A DNA stretch of 64,000 bases from DASYCK01 sp036500205 (GCA_036500205.1 DASYCK010000041.1:1-64000); one strand, 5' to 3'; positions 45,901 to 54,230 are shown, counted from the stretch's first letter. Made by a program: numbers and translations. Notes: generated by a model from the sequence alone, not told the origin.

Positions 45901-46305
45901 GAGGTCGAGGGTCCGGCCGCCGACAAGCTGGACCTTCGCCCCGAGGAGATCCGACGCGTCCTCGCTGGCGAGGGGCTGTCGCTCGGTCAGTTCGTGTCGC
46001 GTGTGAACGAGACCAGCGAGAGCCGCCCCCAGCAACATTCGACCGGCCACCCGGGCACCGGGGGCGACGCCGCGAACAACGCGCCCGCCGATGCGCCGGT
46101 TCCCACCGCCGCGGCGCCGTTCGCTTCCCCGTCCGGTTCGTCGTCCTACAACGAGGGGCGCCGGCACTGGAATGGTGACGGCTCCGAGCCCGCCGACCGC
46201 GATGGCGCTCCGGGCTCCCGCTCCGGCACGGGCGGCAGCGCCACCCCTTCGACGAACGGCGACCCCGCGCCTCGCAACCGTCGCGGATTTCACGTCACGG
46301 CCTAG
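42976..46305 (+). CDS. fliK: giant flagellar hook-length control protein FliK
   Basis: This 1109-aa protein is much longer than most FliK (about 400 aa in Salmonella). About 900 residues are Ala/Pro/Ser/Thr-rich and disordered, with a (Pro-Ser)n run encoded by a 6-bp repeat. The C-terminal part (about 945-1020) resembles the Flg_hook switch domain: HVHLDAGAAGALSLHLSVRD, DLEVEGPAADKL, LRPEEIRRVLAGEGLSLGQF. Its ATG overlaps the previous stop (ATGA) with GGAGGAAG upstream. FliK is a secreted molecular ruler that sets hook length and switches export specificity. The family call rests on position, composition and the C-terminus. Confidence 0.82.
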   Translation: MTFLPKIGSPVERAEQDSSSESSVWHGGHGAGGHGAGAKGHAGALAGPGHQTSSSAASQARGAGPRADDTVSAGTSRRAAAPQSFAAELAKNVAAASAPTERAEATDPTASRSVDAREVLPSELARPESSPRAAKSDASRAASNKGTSVPDGRDTKAARPEGKLREVAHGARDDADDRALFEDVTDDVQENVPSSPSPSPSPSPSPSPSASPSASLAPTAKGVVEKGVASAEAVPADHAGEHDVATGFESSAPTPARAEEHPIAGAVAAPRQTPVLNGTVEKPNSDAMPTRPSISDVPRDRSRAGADAPALAHSQQAPRQDAPALERALSGAPAAVEQDDETTATVGAGAPAASFVPPTGRAKQEMPTIDGVPAASHFGTLAPAEASSPEPPLTGIEAAPAEAMSSATPLPSRDANLESEGPARLKTRTAEPSRPSSERVEIPKGQGAPKSVPAARAGAIYAKVASIVSSSGPSSSKEPTRSMAPSSLAGPVSSRSEKTPDLSAPPTPSPASRPHTSDDRMAPFVAAPRSTAPDAPAPLAERQPPAVATPSQRASAPSVEKSARAARPDPTKTSALDTVLTRAPDENAAAPSQSFTPNAVAERAPSAGPVAAANSHRATAPASPPTMPSSAKPASSSRVEETPSRRDAARPDVAIPGTPANPLAPPSPVAVAPTAPVLSTPVPPVVAVAETTAAHPTPLVVSSSAPPSFRLSETRRVRAAHLDLAQQSSQSGTVATSPSTEVVGTPAPADKAKVSFSSAAGTTPASPLPARPRAAASDDAPVGERRSTTTPARPSRHGQPDELANAAVTPGAPVAPLLVAQAPVGHLPAQALKVDGRTHRGDDSGSVEATAASSRMTSPADASEGARRPATTAPASEASRTERRDIPTPERPVAAAPLATHTPAVPAAISSGPRLDAPLPAPQAAVAAQPLYDLATADHSLQATTLGTNAHVHLDAGAAGALSLHLSVRDGVTDLEVEGPAADKLDLRPEEIRRVLAGEGLSLGQFVSRVNETSESRPQQHSTGHPGTGGDAANNAPADAPVPTAAAPFASPSGSSSYNEGRRHWNGDGSEPADRDGAPGSRSGTGGSATPSTNGDPAPRNRRGFHVTA
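43557..43602. repeat. 6-bp tandem repeat (GTCCCC) inside fliK
   Basis: About 7.7 copies of GTCCCC encode a Pro-Ser dipeptide run, followed by an interrupted copy. The unit is a multiple of three, so copy-number change would lengthen or shorten the protein without breaking frame. Confidence 0.85.
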
Positions 46306-46316
46306 GAGAAAGCACC

Positions 46317-47000
46317 ATGTCCACAGTCATTCCTGGCATCACCAACCCCGCTGACAATCCAGCGCCGTCGACGACGACGGCGACTGGTTCGAGCGCCCTC
46401 GGCAAGGACGAGTTCCTGAAGATCCTGGTCGCCCAGCTGCAGAATCAAGATCCCACGCAGCCGCAGGACTCGTCGCAGTTCGTGGCCGAGCTGGCGCAGT
46501 TCTCGTCGCTCGAGTCGCAGCAGAACACGGTCAGCGATCTGAACGCCCTGATGGTGGGCCAGGCCACCGCGAACTCGACCGCGGCGACCGCGTTCATCGG
46601 CAAGACCGTGGGCTACCAGGGGGGGAACGTCAACTGGGACGGCCAGGCCGGCGTCTCCGTCGACGTGAACCTGGGCAGCGCCGCCGACAAGGTCTCCGTC
46701 GCCATCGCCAACGCGCAGGGGCAGGTCGTGCGCACCCTACAGCTCGGCGCGCACGGCGCCGGCGATCTGCAGGTGGCGTGGGACGGACGCGACGACAAGG
46801 GCACCGTCGTCGCCGCCGGCAGCTACACCATGCAACCGGCCGCCTTCGACGCCAGCGGCAACGCCGTCTCCGGCAGCCTCAGCACCACCGGAGTGGTCTC
46901 CGGGGTCACGTTTCAGGGCGGGGTTCCGTATCTCCAGATCGGAAGCTCGCTCGTCCAGATGTCCGAAGTCACCTCCATCAACGAAAGGAACACCCCATGA
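46317..47000 (+). CDS. flgD: flagellar hook assembly (cap) protein FlgD
   Basis: This 227-aa protein caps the growing hook. The N-terminus has the family block LGKDEFLKILVAQLQNQDPT, then FVAELAQFSSLESQQN. The following Ig/tudor-like region holds GQVVRTLQLGAHGAGDLQVA and WDGRDDKGTVVAAGSY, typical of FlgD. GGAGAA precedes the ATG. Its stop overlaps the flgE start (ATGA). It is secreted without a cleaved signal. Confidence 0.94.
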   Translation: MSTVIPGITNPADNPAPSTTTATGSSALGKDEFLKILVAQLQNQDPTQPQDSSQFVAELAQFSSLESQQNTVSDLNALMVGQATANSTAATAFIGKTVGYQGGNVNWDGQAGVSVDVNLGSAADKVSVAIANAQGQVVRTLQLGAHGAGDLQVAWDGRDDKGTVVAAGSYTMQPAAFDASGNAVSGSLSTTGVVSGVTFQGGVPYLQIGSSLVQMSEVTSINERNTP

Positions 47001-48310
47001 GTCTCGTATCAGCACTTTACACGGGTCAGACCGGTCTCGAGTCCAGCAGCACGGACCTGTCGGTCATCGGCGACAACATCGCCAACTCCGCCACCGTCGG
47101 GTTCAAGGCCAGCCGCGCTGACTTCTCGAACACGATGGCGCAGCAAATGGTCGGCGCCGGCGGCGCCGTGTCGCAGGTCGGCCTCGGCACCGAGCTGCTC
47201 AGCGTCCAGAAGATCCTCACCCAGGGCGCGCTCAACAATACCGGCGTGGCGACCGATCTGGCGCTCGACGGCGGCGGCTTCTTCGTCGTGAAGGGCTCGC
47301 ACAACGGCCAGCAGGGCCAGTTCTACACGCGCGACGGCCAGTTCACGATGGACAAGTCCGGCTACCTGGTGAACCAGGAAGGCCTGCGCGTCGAGGGTTA
47401 TCCGGCCGACGGGACCGGCACCATCGGCCCGACCGCAGGTGATCTCCAGCTGGGCAGCGCCGCGTCGCCCGCCCTGCCGACGGCCACGGTCACCATCAAG
47501 GCCAACCTGGACGCCGCGGCCCTCACGCCCGCGGTGGCCTTCGATCCCACGAACCCCGTCGCGACGTCGAACTTCTCGACCAGCGTCACGGCGTTCGACT
47601 CGCTCGGCATTCAGCACCAGGTCGACGTCTACTTCGTGAAGACGGGCAACGCGCCCACGGGCGAGGCGCAGTGGACCTACCACGCGCTGACCGACGGCGG
47701 CGGTCTGACGGGCGGCACGGCGGGAGTGGCGACGGAGATCCAGTCCGGCGACCTGACCTTCGACCTGACGGGCAAGCTGGCCACGGTCGGCAACATCGCT
47801 GGCGCGTTCAACCCCCTCAATGCCACGCAGGCGCAGGCGCTGACGTTCAACCTGGGCGACGACACCGGGTCGGGCGGCACGGGCCTGGACGGCACCACCC
47901 AGTTCGCGGCGCAGTACGGCGCCACGTCGGTCACCCAGGACGGCTACGGCTCGGGCGTGCTGTCGAGCATCAGCATCGACAAGATCGGGCAGGTGCAGGG
48001 CGCGTTCAGCAACGGCACCAGCCGGGTCATCGGGCAGCTGGCGGTGGCGACGGTCAACGCGGCCGACCAGATGGACCGCGTGGGCGGCAATCTGTTCGCC
48101 GAGACCACCGGGTCGGGCAACGCCACCCTGGGCAAGGCCGGTTCGGGCGGCCGGGGCGGCATCGCGGCGGGCGCGCTGGAGAACTCGAACGTCGATCTGT
48201 CGAACGAGTTCATCCACATGATCACCGCGCAGCGCAACTACCAGGCGAATGCCAAGACGATCACCACGGCCGATGCGCTGCTGCAAGAGCTCATGAACCT
48301 GAAGCGCTAA
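46997..48310 (+). CDS. flgE: flagellar hook protein FlgE
   Basis: This 437-aa hook subunit has the conserved N-terminus (LYTGQTGLESSSTDLSVIGD, then NIANSATVGFKASRADF) and C-terminus (DLSNEFIHMITAQRNYQANA, then ALLQELMNLKR) that form the D0 core. The middle, Gly/Ala/Thr-rich, forms the outer domains. ATG at 46997 overlaps the flgD stop; the longer upstream frame is out-of-register flgD sequence. Length is typical. It assembles under the FlgD cap and is limited by FliK. Confidence 0.95.
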   Translation: MSLVSALYTGQTGLESSSTDLSVIGDNIANSATVGFKASRADFSNTMAQQMVGAGGAVSQVGLGTELLSVQKILTQGALNNTGVATDLALDGGGFFVVKGSHNGQQGQFYTRDGQFTMDKSGYLVNQEGLRVEGYPADGTGTIGPTAGDLQLGSAASPALPTATVTIKANLDAAALTPAVAFDPTNPVATSNFSTSVTAFDSLGIQHQVDVYFVKTGNAPTGEAQWTYHALTDGGGLTGGTAGVATEIQSGDLTFDLTGKLATVGNIAGAFNPLNATQAQALTFNLGDDTGSGGTGLDGTTQFAAQYGATSVTQDGYGSGVLSSISIDKIGQVQGAFSNGTSRVIGQLAVATVNAADQMDRVGGNLFAETTGSGNATLGKAGSGGRGGIAAGALENSNVDLSNEFIHMITAQRNYQANAKTITTADALLQELMNLKR

Positions 48311-48446
48311 CGGTGGTTTCCCACGAGGGCCTGCCGGCGGGGCCTTCGACGTAAATCGTTGATGAAAGCTCGCGGGAGGGTGTCCTCTCGCGGGCTCTGG
48401 TGACCTCAGGAATTGTCCCGCATCCGACGATGGAGCCCGGGACGGA

Positions 48447-48737
48447 ATGGACAACCGCATGATCTTCTTGACGCGCTTTGACGGAACCGAGGTGGTCGTG
48501 AACAGCGATCTCATCGTCACCGTCGAAAAAATTCCCGACACCGTCGTCACCCTGACGACCGGGGATCGGATCATGGTTCGCGAGCCCGTCGAGGAGGTGG
48601 TGGAGCGAGCGACCGCCTATCGGCACCGCGTCCTTCAGGGGCCGGGCGTTCGCGCCGATGCGCAAGACATCGTGGCCGCGCTGGGTGGCCAGACGGCGTC
48701 GCCTCCGGCGACTCCCCAGGGGCGGAAGGACTCGTAG
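48447..48737 (+). CDS. flbD: flagellar protein FlbD (SwrD-like)
   Basis: This 96-aa protein shows the FlbD/SwrD fold signature MIFLTRFDGTEVVVNSDLIV with TVEKIPDTVVTLTTGDRIMV, where a 60-70 aa core is followed by a short tail. SwrD raises flagellar power in Bacillus; it must not be confused with the Caulobacter regulator of the same name. The ATG at 48459 is an alternative start. It precedes motA by 6 bp. Confidence 0.85.
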   Translation: MDNRMIFLTRFDGTEVVVNSDLIVTVEKIPDTVVTLTTGDRIMVREPVEEVVERATAYRHRVLQGPGVRADAQDIVAALGGQTASPPATPQGRKDS

Positions 48738-48743
48738 CGAAGC

Positions 48744-49520
48744 ATGGATATCACAACGATAGGTGGCATCGTCCTGGCGATCGCCTGCATCCTGGGCGGT
48801 CAGGCGATCGAAGGTGGGCACGCGAGTTCACTGGTGCAAGCGACCGCCGCGATCATCGTCATCGGGGGGACCATCGGCGCCTGCGCCGTGGCGTTCCCCA
48901 TGTCGGACTTCATGAGGGGCGCCAAGATGGGCGCCCAGGCGTTCAAGAACAAGAAGAGCGACTCGGCCGAGCTGATCAAGACGATCGTCGATCTGGCGGC
49001 GGTGGCCCGGCGCGAGGGCGTGCTGGCGCTCGAGCAGAAGCTGACCGAGATCAAGGAGCCGTTCTTGAAGCGGGCGGTCGGCTTCCTCGTCGACGGCGTC
49101 GACGCGGCGATCGCCCGTGACTCGCTGGAGACGGAGATTCATCACGAGTTCGAGACGGGCGGCGTGGCGGCGAAGGTGTGGGAGTCGGCGGGCGGCTTCG
49201 CCCCCACGGTCGGGATTCTGGGCGCCGTGCTCGGTCTGATTCACGTCATGGAGAACCTCTCCGATCCCTCGAAGCTCGGCGGCGGCATCGCGACGGCGTT
49301 CGTGGCCACGGTGTACGGCGTGGGAACGGCCAACCTGATCTTTCTCCCCATCGCCAACAAGCTGAAGCGAAAGCTGGGCATCGAGAAGGAGCGCAAGACG
49401 CTGATCGCCGAGGGCGTGCTGTCGATCCAGGCCGGGCTCAACCCGCGCGTGCTGGAGGAGAAGCTCGCTTCCTACTCGGGTCACCATGCGCCCAAAGAGG
49501 GCGAAAAAGATCACAAGTGA
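48744..49520 (+). CDS. motA: flagellar motor stator protein MotA
   Basis: This 258-aa stator subunit has four hydrophobic helices. The first two lie near residues 4-20 and 30-55 (LVQATAAIIVIGGTIGACAV) and the last two near 150-205 (GGFAPTVGILGAVLGLIHVM, then GIATAFVATVYGVGTANLIF). A large cytoplasmic loop between helices 2 and 3 carries charged residues that contact FliG. With MotB it forms an ion-driven motor. motB begins 38 bp after its stop. Confidence 0.95.
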   Translation: MDITTIGGIVLAIACILGGQAIEGGHASSLVQATAAIIVIGGTIGACAVAFPMSDFMRGAKMGAQAFKNKKSDSAELIKTIVDLAAVARREGVLALEQKLTEIKEPFLKRAVGFLVDGVDAAIARDSLETEIHHEFETGGVAAKVWESAGGFAPTVGILGAVLGLIHVMENLSDPSKLGGGIATAFVATVYGVGTANLIFLPIANKLKRKLGIEKERKTLIAEGVLSIQAGLNPRVLEEKLASYSGHHAPKEGEKDHK

Positions 49521-49558
49521 GCCGGTGAGCAAGCAGCGGCACACAGCGCAGGATCGTC

Positions 49559-50314
49559 GTGGCTAAGAAGCAACACCACGAAGAGCACGAGAACCACGAA
49601 CGCTGGTTGGTCTCTTACGCCGACTTCATCACCCTGCTGTTCGCGTTCTTCGTCGTGCTCTATGCGACGAGCCGCCAGGACAAGCAGAAGCTGGTGCAGG
49701 TCAGCCAGTCGATCAAGTTCGCCATGCACTTCAAGGGCACGGGCGGCATCGAGTTCAGGAACCGCTTCGAAGGCCCCCCCACGGAGGGAGGGCGATGCAA
49801 GTCGCAGCCGAACGGTCTCGAGCAGCGGCAGCGCACCAAGCGCGAAGAAGAAGCGCAGCAGCTGCGCAAGAAGATCGAGCGGCGCCTGAAGCGCTTCCTG
49901 CAGAGCCGTCCCGAGACGCACGTCCAGATCGACGTCGACAAGGACAAGCTGGCGGTGCGCCTGTCGGCGTCGCATTTCTTCGACGCCAACCAGGCGGCCA
50001 TCCGCCCCGAGATGATTCCGGTGCTGGACGTCATCTCCGCCGAGATGGTGGCGCTGGAGATGCCCATCCGCGTCGAAGGGCACACCGACGAGACGCGGCT
50101 GCAGAGCACGCGCTATCGCGACAACTGGGATCTCTCGGCGTCGCGCGCGGCGGCGGTGGCCAGCTACATCCAGCGCGCCCACAACATGGACGGCAAGCTG
50201 CTGTCGGCGGCCGGCTACGGCTCGAGCCGCCCCCTCGGCGACAACACGACGCCGGCCGGCCGCGAAGCCAACCGACGGGTCGAGCTGCTCATCGAGTTCC
50301 AGCCGCCGGACTAA
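49559..50314 (+). CDS. motB: flagellar motor stator protein MotB (OmpA-type peptidoglycan anchor)
   Basis: This 251-aa stator subunit begins with a short cytoplasmic tail and one membrane helix carrying the ion-path Asp (SYADFITLLFAFFVVLYA, Asp22). A coiled-coil and plug region (EAQQLRKKIERRLKRFLQS) leads to an OmpA C-terminal domain (IRVEGHTDETRLQSTRYRDN, then LSASRAAAVASYIQ and ANRRVELLIEF) that binds peptidoglycan. GTG at 49559 follows AGGA. Aliphatic surroundings of the Asp suggest proton rather than sodium use, but this is weak. It ends the flagellar run. Confidence 0.95.
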   Translation: MAKKQHHEEHENHERWLVSYADFITLLFAFFVVLYATSRQDKQKLVQVSQSIKFAMHFKGTGGIEFRNRFEGPPTEGGRCKSQPNGLEQRQRTKREEEAQQLRKKIERRLKRFLQSRPETHVQIDVDKDKLAVRLSASHFFDANQAAIRPEMIPVLDVISAEMVALEMPIRVEGHTDETRLQSTRYRDNWDLSASRAAAVASYIQRAHNMDGKLLSAAGYGSSRPLGDNTTPAGREANRRVELLIEFQPPD

Positions 50315-50563
50315 AGGCACGCAGGGGGGCACAGCCCCCCTACGATACCCCCGTGATCCGGACCCGTTAGGCGGGGGCGGAATTGCTTGGCGGGCGGGGT
50401 CTACGGCGGGCGGAGCCCGCCTTCGATGCCGGGGAGGACCTTGTCCTCCCTGCGACCCTCCTGAAGAGTTGCCTTGGATGACGGCGTGGCCTCTCCGAAC
50501 AGCGATTGGCCGCTCCCGATTCGGGAGAGGCCGGCGCGCGGCGCCAGGTGAGCGGGCGTCGGT
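50315..50563. repeat. intergenic multi-hairpin element
   Basis: Three perfect stems with 3-nt loops lie here: 50323-50330/50334-50341 (8 bp, loop ACA), 50405-50411/50415-50421 (7 bp, loop GGA) and 50432-50439/50443-50450 (8 bp, loop CTT). A shorter CTCCCG-ATT-CGGGAG stem lies near 50515-50529. It separates motB from the converging histidine-kinase gene and may terminate both. No gene is seen. Confidence 0.65.
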
Positions 50564-51757
50564 TTAAGCTGCGGTCGTCGGTTTCGGGGGGCCGGTCAGC
50601 TCGGCGCGGTCGGCGCTCGAGGGGAGGGCGATGCGGAAGGTGGTGCCTTGCCCCGGGACGCTCTCCACCGCGATGGTGCCGCCGATCTCGGTGATGATGT
50701 GGTGGCAGATGGCCAGCCCCAGCCCCTTCCCCTTGCCCACGGGGTTCGCGCTGAAGAACGGCTCGAAGATGCGCTGGTGCAGCTCGGGTGGGATCCCCAC
50801 GCCGTTGTCACGCACCTCGACGATGACGCTCCGGTGGGCGTCGACCGATGTCGTCACCACGATCTCGTTGTCGGGTGACGAGCCCGACGCCAGGGCCTCC
50901 GAGGCGTTCAGCAGCAGACTTATGAAGACCTGGCCCAGGCGCGCCTCGTCCGCGTTGACGGCGGGCGTCGGATCGAGCTTGGTCACGAGCTTGGCGTGCG
51001 GTTTGATCTCGCTGGCCAGCGCGGCCACCGCCGACTTCAACACGTGAACGACGTCGGTGGGCCGTTGCATCTTGTCGCCCCGAGCCAGGGCCCGCATGTC
51101 GGTGACGATGTTGCGCACGCGCGCCGCGCCGTCACGCGCTTCCTGAATCGCCAGCTGGATCTCCATCAGACGGCGCGGATCGGTGAGCGCGGCCGGGTCG
51201 GACAGCTCCTCGTCGGCGTAGGCGAGGTTCGCCGTGATGTAGGCGAGGGGGTTGTTGATCTCGTGGGCGATGCCGGCCGCCAGGGTCCCCATGGCGGCCA
51301 GGCGATCGGTGACCGCCAGCCGCGCCTCGAAGCCACGCCGGTCGGTGATGTCGCTGTAGGTCAGGACGACCTGCATGACCACCCCATCCACGCCCAGCTG
51401 CGGATCGGCGGTGGCCAGCAGCCAGACCCGCTCGCGCCGGCGCGGGTGATAGACGCCCATCACCACGTTCCGCACCGCCTTGCCGGTAGCCAGCGCCACC
51501 GCCAGGGGCTGCGTGTCGGAGGAGAACGGCGAACCATCCTCGTGGACGACCGACCAGGTCGGATCGACCTCCTCCTCGCCCCGCAGCTGATTCTCGTTCA
51601 GCCCCAGCAGATCCAGGGCCGCCTGGTTGGTCAGCCACAGCCCGGCGTCCGGACCGGTGATCACCACGCCCACGTGCAGGTCGGCGAGGACCGCGCGCAG
51701 TCTGGCGTCGTCGTCCAGATGGAGTGAAAGCTGACGAGGTGCGTTTTCCGGATCCAT
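50564..51757 (-). CDS. PAS-domain sensor histidine kinase
   Basis: This 397-aa soluble kinase has an N-terminal PAS sensor (about residues 18-140, VVITGPDAGLWLTNQAALDL). Then comes a HisKA-type helix pair with the phosphorylated His165 (GIAHEINNPLAYI), and an HATPase core (VFISLLLNASEALASG, DNGVGIPPELHQ, GKGLGLAICHHIITEIGG). There is no membrane segment and no receiver. No response regulator gene is adjacent, so it is an orphan kinase, as is frequent in this phylum. The start ATG at 51757 is plain. Confidence 0.88.
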   Translation of the reverse strand: MDPENAPRQLSLHLDDDARLRAVLADLHVGVVITGPDAGLWLTNQAALDLLGLNENQLRGEEEVDPTWSVVHEDGSPFSSDTQPLAVALATGKAVRNVVMGVYHPRRRERVWLLATADPQLGVDGVVMQVVLTYSDITDRRGFEARLAVTDRLAAMGTLAAGIAHEINNPLAYITANLAYADEELSDPAALTDPRRLMEIQLAIQEARDGAARVRNIVTDMRALARGDKMQRPTDVVHVLKSAVAALASEIKPHAKLVTKLDPTPAVNADEARLGQVFISLLLNASEALASGSSPDNEIVVTTSVDAHRSVIVEVRDNGVGIPPELHQRIFEPFFSANPVGKGKGLGLAICHHIITEIGGTIAVESVPGQGTTFRIALPSSADRAELTGPPKPTTAA

Positions 51758-51871
51758 GAAGCAACAGGTCGCGGGAAGGGGGGCATTGTGGCACTGGTGG
51801 CCCCGATGCCCAACTGGAAATCGCAGGTGCCGGGAAACGATTATCCGTCCAGGTGGTAGATTCGTTGCGTC

Positions 51872-53290
51872 GTGAGCCGGACATCTCGAGAGAGCCTTCT
51901 GTCGGGTTGGGGACGGGTACCTACCGTCACCGCGGAGCAGCTATTGTCCGAGGATCTCGCGGCCATCACCACCGACGTCCCTTTGTCACGCGGCCTGGGG
52001 CGCTCGTACGGCGATGCGTCGCTTCCCGCAGCGGGGGATTCGCGGGTAGCGGGCTCGGTCCTGGCCGATCGGATCCTGGCCTTCGATCCCGACAGCGGAA
52101 TCCTGCGCGCCGAGGCGGGCCTGTCGTTGCGCGAGATGGTGCGTCTCTTCCTGGCGCGCGGCTTCTTCACGCCGGTCTCGCCGGGGACGCAGTTCGTGAC
52201 CCTGGGGGGGATGGTCGCCGCCGACATCCACGGAAAGAACCATCATCGGGACGGCTGCTTCGGCCAGCACGTCACGTCGCTGCGCATGCGCGTCGCCGAC
52301 GGACGGATCATCGATTGCTCGCCCACCAAGGAGCGCGATCTGTTTCGCGCCACCGTCGGCGGCATGGGATTGACGGGCCACATCCTGGAAGTGGCGGTGC
52401 GGCTGAAGCGGATCCCCTCGCCCTGGATCGCCTACGAAAGCGTGCGCGTGCCCAACATCGAGGCCTACGTGACCGCGCTGAAGGAGGCAGGGACCACCTG
52501 GCCGCAGACCGTCGGCTTCATCGACTGCACCAAGGGGGGGCGACAGCTGGGGCGGGGAATTCTCATCAAGGGGCGCTGGGCCGAGGCGAACGAGGCGCCG
52601 CCCTTTCCGCCGCCGCCCAAGCGGGAGCTCACCATCCCCTTCGATCTGCCGAGCGGGCTCATCAACGGTCTGTCGGTGAAGCTCTTCAACGCGCTGACGT
52701 ACTGGAAGCACTTCGCGCTGGTGCGCAAGGGGGTGGTTCATCCCGAGAGCTACTTCTATCCGCTCGACAAGCTGAGGCACTGGAACCGGGTCTACGGCCG
52801 GCGCGGCCTGACCCAGTATCAGTGCGTGCTCCCCACCGAGGCGGGGCCGGGCGTGGCGCGTCAGTTCCTCGAGTTGCTGCTGGCGCGGCGCGCCGCCTCG
52901 CCGGTGTGCGTGATCAAGGATTGCGGCCCCGAAGGGATCGGCCTGCTGTCTTTTCCCCGGCCCGGCATCTCCATCGCCGTCGATTTTCCGGTCAACGACC
53001 GCACGCAGGCGCTGGTCGACGCCCTGAACGACTTCGTGGTGCGCGAAGGGGGACGGATCTATCTGGCCAAGGACGCCTTCACCCGCGCCACGCACTTTCG
53101 CGCCATGGAGCCGCGTCTGCCCGAGTGGGAGGCGATACGCCACCACTGGGATCCCGAGCGAAAGTTCCGCAGCCGGCAGTCCGTGCGCGTGCTCGGCGAC
53201 GCGCCCGCGCGGGACGCGCTGGCGGCTTCGGTCGAGCCCACCGTCGAAGCGGCGCCGCTTTCCGTGGGCACGAGGAGTCGTATCGCGTGA
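51872..53290 (+). CDS. FAD-binding oxidoreductase, DprE1-like
   Basis: This 472-aa flavoenzyme resembles decaprenylphosphoryl-beta-D-ribose oxidase of mycobacteria, which with DprE2 makes decaprenyl-phospho-arabinose. The FAD-binding motifs are clear: LSRGLGRSYGDASLP, PVSPGTQFVTLGGMVAADIH and GKNHHRDGCFG. ATVGGMGLTGHILEVAVRLK follows. Its GTG start lies 114 bp from the divergent kinase gene. The stop overlaps the downstream SDR gene by 4 bp (GTGA), so the two are translationally coupled, as expected for DprE1/DprE2. Confidence 0.85.
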   Translation: MSRTSRESLLSGWGRVPTVTAEQLLSEDLAAITTDVPLSRGLGRSYGDASLPAAGDSRVAGSVLADRILAFDPDSGILRAEAGLSLREMVRLFLARGFFTPVSPGTQFVTLGGMVAADIHGKNHHRDGCFGQHVTSLRMRVADGRIIDCSPTKERDLFRATVGGMGLTGHILEVAVRLKRIPSPWIAYESVRVPNIEAYVTALKEAGTTWPQTVGFIDCTKGGRQLGRGILIKGRWAEANEAPPFPPPPKRELTIPFDLPSGLINGLSVKLFNALTYWKHFALVRKGVVHPESYFYPLDKLRHWNRVYGRRGLTQYQCVLPTEAGPGVARQFLELLLARRAASPVCVIKDCGPEGIGLLSFPRPGISIAVDFPVNDRTQALVDALNDFVVREGGRIYLAKDAFTRATHFRAMEPRLPEWEAIRHHWDPERKFRSRQSVRVLGDAPARDALAASVEPTVEAAPLSVGTRSRIA

Positions 53291-54030
53291 AGATCGTCTT
53301 GCTGGGAGCGACCAAGGGGATGGGTCGCGCGCTGGGCCGCCTCATCATCGAACGTAAGCACGACCTCTTCCTGCTGGGGCGCGACGAGGCCGACGTGGCG
53401 CGCAGCGCGCGGGATCTCGAGGTGCGGGGCAACCGCCCCGCGAATGGAGTGGGCGTCGCGGCCTGCGATCTGGCGCGCCCGGAAGGCTTCGCCGCCGCCC
53501 TCGACGCGGCCGAGCGCGTGCTGGGGAAGATCGACGTCGTCATCGTCACGGGCGCGCTGTTCGCGACGCAGGACGAGCTGGAGGCCAATCCGGCCTTCGC
53601 CGAGAAGCTGCTGGCGGTGAACTTCGCCGGGACGGTGCTGTTTTGCGAGGAGGCGCGCAAGCGCTTGCTGGTACGCGGCGGCGGCACCCTGTGCGTCTTC
53701 AGCTCGGTGGCGGGCGAGCGGGGGCGCAAGCCGGTGATCATCTACGGCGCCGCGAAGGCGGGCCTGACTCACTACTTGGAAGGGCTCGATCACAAGTTTA
53801 GCGCCCAGGGGCTGAAGGTGGTCACCGTGAAGCCCGGCTTCGTGAAGACCGGCATGACGGCGGGACTGCCCGCGCCGCCGTTCGCGGGCGAGCCCGACGG
53901 CGTGGCGAAGCTGGTGCTGGCGGCGATCGAGAAGGGCCGCCCCGTCGTCTACGCGCCGCGCCCGTGGGCGCTGATCATGTTCATCATCCGCCTGCTCCCG
54001 CGCTTCGTGATGCGGAAGATCAACTTCTGA
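53287..54030 (+). CDS. short-chain dehydrogenase, DprE2-like
   Basis: This 247-aa NAD(P)-dependent SDR starts at GTG 53287, inside the stop of the DprE1-like gene. The cofactor motif is IVLLGATKGMGRALGRLIIE, the catalytic segment includes CVFSSVAGERGRKPVIIYGA with AKAG (Tyr-x-x-x-Lys) and a late VKPGFVKTGM. A C-terminal hydrophobic stretch (WALIMFIIRLLPRF) could contact a membrane lipid substrate, as in DprE2. The pair would epimerise a polyprenyl-phospho-sugar; the actual sugar is not known. Confidence 0.85.
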   Translation: MKIVLLGATKGMGRALGRLIIERKHDLFLLGRDEADVARSARDLEVRGNRPANGVGVAACDLARPEGFAAALDAAERVLGKIDVVIVTGALFATQDELEANPAFAEKLLAVNFAGTVLFCEEARKRLLVRGGGTLCVFSSVAGERGRKPVIIYGAAKAGLTHYLEGLDHKFSAQGLKVVTVKPGFVKTGMTAGLPAPPFAGEPDGVAKLVLAAIEKGRPVVYAPRPWALIMFIIRLLPRFVMRKINF

Positions 54031-54047
54031 CCGTCCCGTGGGGCGGA

Positions 54048-54106
54048 CCCCTCACCCCGGCCCTCTCTCCCCGCTGCGCGGGGCGAGGGTGACGGCCCGA
54101 CGGGCG
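54048..54106. repeat. REP-like repeat
   Basis: Same family as 27341: CCCTCACCCCGG, then CCCTCTCTCCCCGC, loop TGC, GCGGGGCGAGGGTGACGG. Hairpin-forming. Confidence 0.8.
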
Positions 54107-54110
54107 GCGC

Positions 54111-54230
54111 GATCAGCGGAACGTGACTCTTCAGCTGGCCCCGGAGGCACCGCGCGATTAGCGGAACGTGACTCTTCAGCTGGCCCGGTGGGCGGCCGAT
54201 CAGCGGAACGTGATTCTTCAGCTGGCCCGG
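54111..54230. repeat. three tandem 33-bp repeats
   Basis: GATCAGCGGAACGTGACTCT plus TCAGCTGGCCC is repeated at 54111, 54156 and 54198 with one or two changes, spaced 45 and 42 bp. It is flanked on both sides by REP-like elements, giving a compound repeat block. Confidence 0.8.
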
